DNA of 64,000 bases from Bacteroidaceae bacterium (lineage in GTDB: Bacteria; Bacteroidota; Bacteroidia; Bacteroidales; Bacteroidaceae). The DNA lies in NCBI GenBank assembly GCA_016292045.1, contig JAEEZX010000018.1, positions 1-64,000 of the forward strand, read 5' to 3'. Shown here one piece after another: positions 57,956 to 64,000 of this stretch (position 1 is the first letter of the stretch; the number at the start of each line of letters is the position of its first letter). A program made the position numbers and the translations under genes. The notes below the pieces were generated by a model. It was not told the DNA's origin. It did no database searches and worked only from the letters and a program-made list of their open reading frames with translations.

Positions 57956-58526
57956 AAGACAGTAATCTGTTTATTGACACCTCCAGACTCTCCTTCGATG
58001 TGTCAATACTCACCTGAGGATTCCGGGGTTCTTCATATGGTGCCGACACACCCGTGAAATCTTTGATAGCCCCCTGACGTGCTTTGGCGTAGAGTCCCTT
58101 CACATCGCGCTCCTCACATACCTCTATCGGCGTGGACACATACACTTCCACGAAGTCCTCCTCTCCTATTATCTCCTTTGCCATCTCACGCAAGTCGCGC
58201 GTGGGAGAAACAAAGGAACACAGCGTAATTATACCTGTTTCCTTAAATAGACGCGCCACTTCGGCCACTCGTCTGATGTTTTCCTTCCTGTCTTCCTGAG
58301 AAAACCCGAGCCCTGCGCAAATTCCTCCTCTCACGTTGTCACCGTCAAGCAACCGGCACACTCTACCTTTCCTGTAGAGCTCGCGCTCCAGAGCCAGTGC
58401 CAGCGTGCTCTTCCCGCTGCCCGAGAGACCCGTAAACCACAGCACACAACCTTTTTGCTGCAGCAGTCTTTCGTGGTCTTCCCGCGTGAGCATTCTGTCG
58501 GTAATAGGATATATCTCAGATGTCAT
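57945..58526 (-). CDS. cysC: Adenylylsulfate kinase (CysC)
   Basis: A 193-residue P-loop kinase that phosphorylates APS to PAPS, the donor for the sulfotransferase. The P-loop is [11 protein letters not shown], and the signature [22 protein letters not shown] follows. The ATG at 58526 overlaps the stop region of the SLC13 permease by 11 bases, as cysD overlaps this gene; such regular overlaps show one translationally coupled operon. Confidence 0.95.
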   Translation of the reverse strand: MTSEIYPITDRMLTREDHERLLQQKGCVLWFTGLSGSGKSTLALALERELYRKGRVCRLLDGDNVRGGICAGLGFSQEDRKENIRRVAEVARLFKETGIITLCSFVSPTRDLREMAKEIIGEEDFVEVYVSTPIEVCEERDVKGLYAKARQGAIKDFTGVSAPYEEPRNPQVSIDTSKESLEVSINRLLSYVI

Positions 58527-59832
58527 AGATGAGAGGAATAAGCAATACTGTAAGCACGAATGCAATGATATTCAGCGGCAGACCGACACGAAGGAAATCC
58601 GTGAAACGGTATCCTCCTTCGTTCTGCACGATGAGGTTTGTCTGATAACCTATCGGTGTGGAGAATGCCGCCGATGCGGCCACTGCGATGCACACGCAGA
58701 AGGGCATCGGATCCACTCCCAACTGATTTGCCACAGACAATGCCAGAGGGAATCCCAAAGCCGCTGCAGCGTTGTTGGTGATGAGTTCGGTGAAAACATT
58801 GGTGATGGCGTAGAGCACCACCAGCATCATATATATACCGCCGTGATTCATCGCCACCTTCTGCGACATCTCGATAACGTAGGATGCCAGGAAGTCGGCA
58901 AATCCGGAATTCATCATTCCCTTCGATATTCCGAAGGCGCAGGCGATAGTGATAAGTATGTCCCACGAGATATATCTGCTGTAGCGGCGCGTGCTGAACA
59001 TGCCCGTCCATGCCATGATGATACTGGTGACGGCGGCGAAGAAGAACATATCCAGACGAAACGTCGGCAGCGCCTCTCGCATGAACGGCAATTCGCCCAC
59101 AGTGGCCCCTGCCACCATCAGCACCAGCAACACCAGCGCCATCCATCTTTTCCTTTTCGACATATACGTATCGTCCGATACATCCCGTATATTCTCTTCA
59201 TCTATTTCCTTTCCCGGGTTGTCGGGCAGCAGATAACGCGACACACATACGATGTACGCAAGACCTCCCAGACACACAAAGATACCCACCTTTGTCATCT
59301 CAAACATCGACAGCCCCTCCATACCGGCATCCTCCTGCATACCACGCACCACAAGGTTTGTCGACGTACCAATCAGCGTGCAAATGCCGCCAAGTATTGT
59401 AGCATACGACAGAGGTATCAGCAGTTTACTTGCAGAAAGTCCCACCTTGTTTGCCCACGTGCGTAATATCGGGGCGAATATCACCACCACTGGTGTATTG
59501 TTGAGGAAGGCGGAGATAAAACTCACCATCGGGAATATTCTCATTGAAGCCATCGTGAGACTGCATCCCTCCTTGGGCATCATCCGATGGATGATACTTT
59601 CCAGCACGCCGCTCTGCCTCACACCTTCCGACACGAGGAAAAGCAAGGCCACCGTAATCATACCCTTGTTGGAGAAGCCCTCAAGACATTCTTTCGGAGA
59701 GAGGATACCGAAACAGAGCATCAGCACCACGACCGTGAACAATACCAATCCAGGACGCATTTTGTCTCGGATCAGTGCCCATACCATGAAGATGAGCAGC
59801 AAGAGTGTTATGACAGACTCTGTCGGCATCAT
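58516..59832 (-). CDS. SLC13-family permease (probable sulfate importer)
   Basis: A 438-residue inner-membrane transporter with about eleven transmembrane segments, of the SLC13/ArsB-NhaD type (GMITVALLFLVSEGVRQSG; FISAFLNNTPVVVIFAPIL; LITNNAAAALGFPLAL). The repeated SNT-like motifs (FLNNTP and TNNAAA) are the substrate/sodium sites of this superfamily. As first gene of the cysC-cysD-cysN-sulfotransferase operon it probably brings in sulfate. It begins 66 bases after the 3' end of tRNA-Thr with no clear promoter between them. Confidence 0.88.
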   Translation of the reverse strand: MMPTESVITLLLLIFMVWALIRDKMRPGLVLFTVVVLMLCFGILSPKECLEGFSNKGMITVALLFLVSEGVRQSGVLESIIHRMMPKEGCSLTMASMRIFPMVSFISAFLNNTPVVVIFAPILRTWANKVGLSASKLLIPLSYATILGGICTLIGTSTNLVVRGMQEDAGMEGLSMFEMTKVGIFVCLGGLAYIVCVSRYLLPDNPGKEIDEENIRDVSDDTYMSKRKRWMALVLLVLMVAGATVGELPFMREALPTFRLDMFFFAAVTSIIMAWTGMFSTRRYSRYISWDILITIACAFGISKGMMNSGFADFLASYVIEMSQKVAMNHGGIYMMLVVLYAITNVFTELITNNAAAALGFPLALSVANQLGVDPMPFCVCIAVAASAAFSTPIGYQTNLIVQNEGGYRFTDFLRVGLPLNIIAFVLTVLLIPLIYDI

Positions 59833-59898
59833 CTAAAACACAATGCGAGACCAGCCTTGTTATTTACGTCAGACAATGATCTCGCATCAACTCTTTGA

Positions 59899-59970
<72 letters not shown>

Positions 59971-59987
59971 GTTCTCTTAACCGGGCG

Positions 59988-60019
59988 CAAAGGTACGTTA
60001 TTTTTTTTTATTACACAAA
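59988..60019 (-). promoter_or_regulatory. Promoter of tRNA-Thr
   Basis: The -7 element TACCTTTG at 59988-59995 with TTTG at 60016-60019 on the minus strand, 20 bases apart: the best complete -33/-7 pair in the window. It may also drive the sulfonation operon downstream of the tRNA. Confidence 0.75.
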
Positions 60020-60068
60020 ATAATGTAAAAAAAGTTTAATCACTGACCCAACTTTTCTTATTTTTTCG

Positions 60069-60076
60069 TATATTTG
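60069..60076 (+). promoter_or_regulatory. -7 promoter element of the SGNH esterase gene
   Basis: TATATTTG on the plus strand, ending seven bases before the ATG at 60084, so the transcript should have almost no leader. Confidence 0.65.
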
Positions 60077-60083
60077 CACCGTT

Positions 60084-61229
60084 ATGAGACATCTAAATAC
60101 CATTCTTTTTCTCCTATTGTCGCTCATTTGCAGCGCCGGAGACTTTCCCGTGATGAGCAAACGTGTGCTCTCCTGTCCCCTTCCCGACGGCAACTACCTC
60201 GTCACCGTCACCATCGGCAGCAAGAAACGTGCAGCCTCCACCACCGTGCGTTGTGAGAGCCGTCGTCTCCTCTGTGAAAACGTTGCCACGCGCAAGGGAG
60301 AAATCACAGCCCTTTCATTTCTCGTCAATAAGCATTCACCCGTCATCTCCGCCACAGAGCGCGTGAAGATAAAGAAGCGCGAGGAAAGCAAGCTCAACTG
60401 GGACGATGTCCTCTCCCTCGAGATAACGGGCGACAATCCGGCCGTCGTCGACATACGCATCACTCCCGACACCCTCAGCCCCACCATCTATCTCTGCGGC
60501 AATTCCACCGTTGTAGATCAGGACGAGGAACCCTGGGCCTCGTGGGGACAGATGCTGCCGCGCTTCCTCAACGAGAAGATTGCTGTGGCCAACTATGCCG
60601 AGAGCGGTGAGACGGCTTCCACCTTCTGCTCTGCCCTTCGTTTCAAGCGCATCCTCAAGGACCTCAAGGCCGGCGACTACGTAGTGATGGAGTTCGGCCA
60701 CAACGACCAGAAACAGCGTTTCCCGGGTGCCGGAGCCTACTACAACTTCACCCACACCCTCAAGACGATGATTGACGAGGTGCGCCTTAAGGGTGCCACA
60801 CCCATACTCATCTCGCCCACTCAGCGACGCTCCTTCAAGGACGGACGCATACAGGAGACACATGCCGACTATCCCGAGGCTATGGAAGCTTTGGCTCGTC
60901 GTGAAAAAGTCACCTTCATCGACCTTCATTCCTACACCCGCACGCTCTTCGAGACCTGGGGCGAGGAAGGCTCCAAGAAGGGTTTCGTGCACTATCCCGC
61001 CAACACCTATCCCGGTCAGGACAAACCGCTTGCCGACAACACACACTTTAATCCCTACGGAGCCTACGAGATTTGTAAGTGCGTGCTTCACGGCTTCAAG
61101 GAGCAGGGCATCCTTACCGACTACTTCCGCGACTTCAACGACTTTGACCCCGCACATCCCGACCCCGTGGAGAGTTTCCACTGGACGGAGAGCGACCAAA
61201 TAGACACCCTGAAACCCGATGGCAACTAA
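60084..61229 (+). CDS. SGNH/GDSL esterase, rhamnogalacturonan acetylesterase-like (CE12)
   Basis: A 381-residue exported esterase with signal peptide (about 1-19, ILFLLLSLICSAG). After an N-terminal beta domain comes the SGNH core: catalytic Ser in YLCGNSTVVDQ, Gly in NYAESGETASTF, Asn in EFGHNDQKQ and the Asp-His pair in DNTHFNPYGAYE. The order fits carbohydrate esterase family 12, which removes acetyl groups from pectin. It overlaps mltG by 11 bases and is followed by a GH95 gene, supporting a plant-glycan role. Confidence 0.9.
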   Translation: MRHLNTILFLLLSLICSAGDFPVMSKRVLSCPLPDGNYLVTVTIGSKKRAASTTVRCESRRLLCENVATRKGEITALSFLVNKHSPVISATERVKIKKREESKLNWDDVLSLEITGDNPAVVDIRITPDTLSPTIYLCGNSTVVDQDEEPWASWGQMLPRFLNEKIAVANYAESGETASTFCSALRFKRILKDLKAGDYVVMEFGHNDQKQRFPGAGAYYNFTHTLKTMIDEVRLKGATPILISPTQRRSFKDGRIQETHADYPEAMEALARREKVTFIDLHSYTRTLFETWGEEGSKKGFVHYPANTYPGQDKPLADNTHFNPYGAYEICKCVLHGFKEQGILTDYFRDFNDFDPAHPDPVESFHWTESDQIDTLKPDGN

Positions 61230-62217
61230 GCTGCGCATCTTTCTCATCCTCGTGCTTGTCGCTGTCATAGCAGCGGCCGGAGCCGTTTATTCCGTCTTTG
61301 CTCCTTGCCGCGAAGGCGATGAACCTCTCGTGCTGAACATCTATCCCTCCACCCCGCTATCCGAGGTGCGCCGGCAACTTGACGGAGGCATAGGGTTCGA
61401 CCTCGCATGCCGTCTCTTCAAGTACGGGAATCCCCGCACAGGACACTATGTCATTCCCGCCCGGACTTCGTGGCTCAACGTTGTGCGTATGTTGCACAAT
61501 CACACGCAGCAGCCAATCCGTCTCACACTCCCCTCTGTACGCACGCTCGACCAGTTGGCTTCCTTCCTCGGCAGCCGTCTCATGGCCGACAGCGCAGATT
61601 TCGCCTCCGTCTTTCATTCCGCAGAGGGCCTTGATTCCATAGGATATACGGAGGAGACGCTTCCCTCGCTCTTCATACCTAATACGTATGAGGTGTGGTG
61701 GGACACATCGGTTCCCGTTTTCATCGGGCGTATGCAGCGCGAGCACGACACATTCTGGAACGACGAGCGTCTTTCCCTTGCCCGTCAGCAGGGACTCACT
61801 CCCGTCGAGGTGGCCACGCTTGCCAGCATCATCGACGAGGAGACTGCCAACAACGGGGAGAAACCCATGGTGGCAGGTATGTATCTCAACCGTCTTCGCA
61901 CGGATATGCCCCTGCAGGCCGACCCCACGGTGAAGTTCGCCCTGAAGGATTTCGCCCTGCGCCGCATCCTTCACGCACATCTTGCTGTGGAGTCACCTTA
62001 TAATACATATATCAACAAGGGTCTTCCTCCCGGCCCCATCCGTATCGCTTCCGTTGCGTCTATTGATGCGGTACTTCATGCTGTAGAGCATCCTTATCTG
62101 TATATGTGTGCCAATTCCGATTTCTCCGGCACCCATGTCTTCGCCGTCAGCTATTCAGACCATCTGAAGAATGCCCGTATATATCAACGTGCCCTTAACG
62201 AGCGTAATATACATTAA
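61219..62217 (+). CDS. mltG: Endolytic murein transglycosylase (MltG/YceG)
   Basis: A 332-residue inner-membrane lytic transglycosylase that ends growing glycan strands. Residues about 5-25 form one membrane anchor (IFLILVLVAVIAAAGAVYSV). The YceG domain has LPSLFIPNTYEVWWDTS, the catalytic Glu region ASIIDEETANNGEKP, and AGMYLNRLRTDMPLQADPTV, and ends LPPGPIRIASVASIDA. It starts within the upstream esterase gene (11-base overlap) though the functions are unrelated. Confidence 0.94.
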   Translation: MATKLRIFLILVLVAVIAAAGAVYSVFAPCREGDEPLVLNIYPSTPLSEVRRQLDGGIGFDLACRLFKYGNPRTGHYVIPARTSWLNVVRMLHNHTQQPIRLTLPSVRTLDQLASFLGSRLMADSADFASVFHSAEGLDSIGYTEETLPSLFIPNTYEVWWDTSVPVFIGRMQREHDTFWNDERLSLARQQGLTPVEVATLASIIDEETANNGEKPMVAGMYLNRLRTDMPLQADPTVKFALKDFALRRILHAHLAVESPYNTYINKGLPPGPIRIASVASIDAVLHAVEHPYLYMCANSDFSGTHVFAVSYSDHLKNARIYQRALNERNIH

Positions 62218-62240
62218 AACATTTCCTCACCGTAAAAAAA

Positions 62241-64000
62241 ATGTTTAAGACTTCCATTACGGCCCTGTGCCTGACAGTATCGCTTACTTCCGCAGCTCAG
62301 AGGCTGCATTATGACAAACCCGCCGTCTATTTCGAGGAGGCGCTTGTGATTGGCAACGGCACCGTTGGCGGCACCGTCTATGGCGGTACGGAGCAGGACA
62401 AGATATCTCTCAACGATATCACGCTCTGGACGGGCGAACCTTGCAACATGAAAGTCTATTCTCCCGATGCCCACAAGAGCATTCCCGCCATCCGCGAGGC
62501 TCTGCGCAAGGGAGACTATCCCGAGGCCGACCGTCTCCAGCATGACGTGCAGGGACACTATACGCAGAACTATCAGCCCCTTGGACTTCTCACCATAGAT
62601 TACCTCGACACCGCTGCGGCTGTCACCGACTACCGTCGCTGGCTCGATATCGGTGAGGCTACAGCACACACCACATGGCAAAGAGGAGGCTGTAAATACA
62701 CAGCCGAGTATTTCGCCACGAATCCCGATTCCGGCCTCGTCATCCGCATCACCACCGACAATCCCGATGGCATCAGCGCCCGCGTGGGTCTCACGAGTCA
62801 GCTCCGCAGCGAGGTGCGTACCGAGGACGGCAACACGCTGGTGAGAGAAGGCTATGTCGCCTACTCTTCCATGCCAAGCTATGTCGGCGGTATGGACCGC
62901 TTTGCCTATGACCCCGAGCGAGGTATGCGCTTCTGCACGAAGGTGCAGGTGGAGGCCTCCGGTGTCCGCACGGAGGGCAACAGCGTTGTGGTGGACGGTT
63001 CGCGCGAGGTTGTCATCCGCATGGTGAACGCCACTTCCTTCAACGGTTACGACAAGGACCCTGTAAAGGAGGGCCGTCCCTATCGTCAGCTGGCCGATGC
63101 CCGCATGAATCATCTTAAGGCCTCGTCATACGATGTCCTGAGAGCGCGCCACATCGCCGACTACAAGAGCATCTACGACCGCGTGAAACTCTCTCTGGGC
63201 ATATCCCGCAACGATTCGCGCCCCACCGATATAGTGCTTCGCGAGTATCTCGATGAGGGCATCTTCAATCCCGACCTCGAGGCACTCTATTTCCAATACG
63301 GCCGCTATCTGCTCATCTCATGCTCCCGCACTCCCGATGTGCCGGCCAATCTGCAGGGCCTGTGGAACGAGAAAATACTGCCTCCCTGGTCGTGCAACTA
63401 CACCTCCAATATCAACCTCGAAGAGAACTATTGGCCGGCCGAGACGGCAGCTCTGCCAGAAATGCATCTCTCGCTTCTCACCTTCATGAAGGAACTGCAG
63501 CGCTCCGGCGAACTCACCGCCAAGGCCTACTACGGTGTGGACAAGGGCTGGTGTCTGGCTCACAACACCGACATCTGGGCGATGACCTGCCCTGTGGGTT
63601 TGCACAGCGGCGACCCTCAGTGGGCCAACTGGAATATGGGCGGCGCGTGGGTCAGCACTCACATCTGGGAGCACTACACCTTCTCGCTCGACCGTGATTT
63701 CCTCAGAGAGTACTATCCCGTGCTCAGGGGCGCAGCCGAGTTCTGCCTGGGTTGGCTCATCCCCACAGGAGATATGGACGTTGAGGGCAAGGAGTATCTC
63801 ATCACAGCTCCCTGCACATCTCCCGAGAACGACTACGTGACGCCCCAGGGCTATCACGGCCGCACGTTCTACGGCGGTTCTGCCGATTTGTCCATGATAC
63901 GCGAGTGTCTCACCGATGCCCGCAATGCCGCTCTTGTGCTGGGTATTGACAATGATTTCGTTGCTCAGGCCGATAAGGCTCTCTCGCGTCTGCAGCCTTA
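62241..64000 (+). CDS. GH95-family glycosidase (alpha-L-fucosidase/galactosidase type), cut by window end
   Basis: The open frame runs from the ATG at 62241 to the window edge, giving about 586 residues of an expected 780-820. A signal peptide (FKTSITALCLTVSLTSAAQ) is followed by the family's N-terminal beta domain (ALVIGNGTVGGTVYGGTEQD, NYQPLGLLTI). The (alpha/alpha) barrel shows NLQGLWNEKILPPW, SNINLEENYWPAE, HNTDIWAM and the catalytic-acid motif APCTSPEN. GH95 enzymes release alpha-1,2-fucose or alpha-L-galactose; with a CE12 esterase nearby, a pectin or xyloglucan substrate is likely. The C-terminal domain lies outside the window. Confidence 0.92.
   Translation, partial: MFKTSITALCLTVSLTSAAQRLHYDKPAVYFEEALVIGNGTVGGTVYGGTEQDKISLNDITLWTGEPCNMKVYSPDAHKSIPAIREALRKGDYPEADRLQHDVQGHYTQNYQPLGLLTIDYLDTAAAVTDYRRWLDIGEATAHTTWQRGGCKYTAEYFATNPDSGLVIRITTDNPDGISARVGLTSQLRSEVRTEDGNTLVREGYVAYSSMPSYVGGMDRFAYDPERGMRFCTKVQVEASGVRTEGNSVVVDGSREVVIRMVNATSFNGYDKDPVKEGRPYRQLADARMNHLKASSYDVLRARHIADYKSIYDRVKLSLGISRNDSRPTDIVLREYLDEGIFNPDLEALYFQYGRYLLISCSRTPDVPANLQGLWNEKILPPWSCNYTSNINLEENYWPAETAALPEMHLSLLTFMKELQRSGELTAKAYYGVDKGWCLAHNTDIWAMTCPVGLHSGDPQWANWNMGGAWVSTHIWEHYTFSLDRDFLREYYPVLRGAAEFCLGWLIPTGDMDVEGKEYLITAPCTSPENDYVTPQGYHGRTFYGGSADLSMIRECLTDARNAALVLGIDNDFVAQADKALSRLQP

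Overview
The window reads as chromosome of a Bacteroidales bacterium, most likely Prevotellaceae. Evidence: almost every recognisable promoter carries the Bacteroidetes -7 element TAnnTTTG; glycolysis is pyrophosphate-linked (ppdK, pfp); there is a C10 (streptopain-type) protease with BspA-like repeats; the tRNA has no encoded CCA; and intergenic spaces are full of short 7-11 bp tandem repeats. This placement is inference, since no rRNA is present.

Layout. 0.1-8.0 kb is housekeeping: ppdK, an rRNA methyltransferase with an HD protein, pfp with a GH25 lysozyme, and a small DUF2147 exported protein. 8.2-14.3 kb is a looser accessory stretch: an AAA/DUF4143 ATPase with a double operator, the C10 protease, a Fic protein, an acetyltransferase and a lipoprotein. 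14.3-14.9 kb has no gene but holds a long inverted-repeat element.

14.9-30.9 kb is a defence island, all on the minus strand and visibly richer in A+T than its flanks. In transcription order: a DinD-like/RhuM fusion, a WYL regulator, a DUF4268 nuclease-like protein, a protein joining a type I methylase-like domain, a specificity domain and a histidine kinase, its receiver partner, then hsdR-hsdM-rhuM-hsdS, an unknown protein, AbiH and a GIY-YIG protein. Three promoters in the island share a 15-bp inverted repeat exactly 11 bp upstream of the -7 element, which makes them one regulon, plausibly under the WYL protein. The methylase-kinase/receiver pair is the best candidate for an undescribed system.

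31-38.8 kb holds a secreted esterase, thiD-purT, the divergent rarA/glnS pair and a TPR gene. 38.8-45.7 kb is one operon for aryl-pyruvate/aryl-acetate interconversion (iorA, iorB, two paaK paralogues, an aminotransferase, an ACT protein, a thioesterase). 45.8-52.6 kb carries a queuosine-precursor transporter, a large receiver/ATP-grasp protein, a porin and a sodium:solute symporter. 52.6-59.8 kb is a tightly overlapped sulfonation operon (SLC13 permease, cysC, cysD, cysN, sulfotransferase) that runs into glmS. After tRNA-Thr(CGT), 60.1-64 kb encodes a CE12-type esterase, MltG and the start of a GH95 glycosidase cut by the window edge.

Starts were moved inward from the longest open frame wherever a promoter, a signal peptide or the start of family homology required it.
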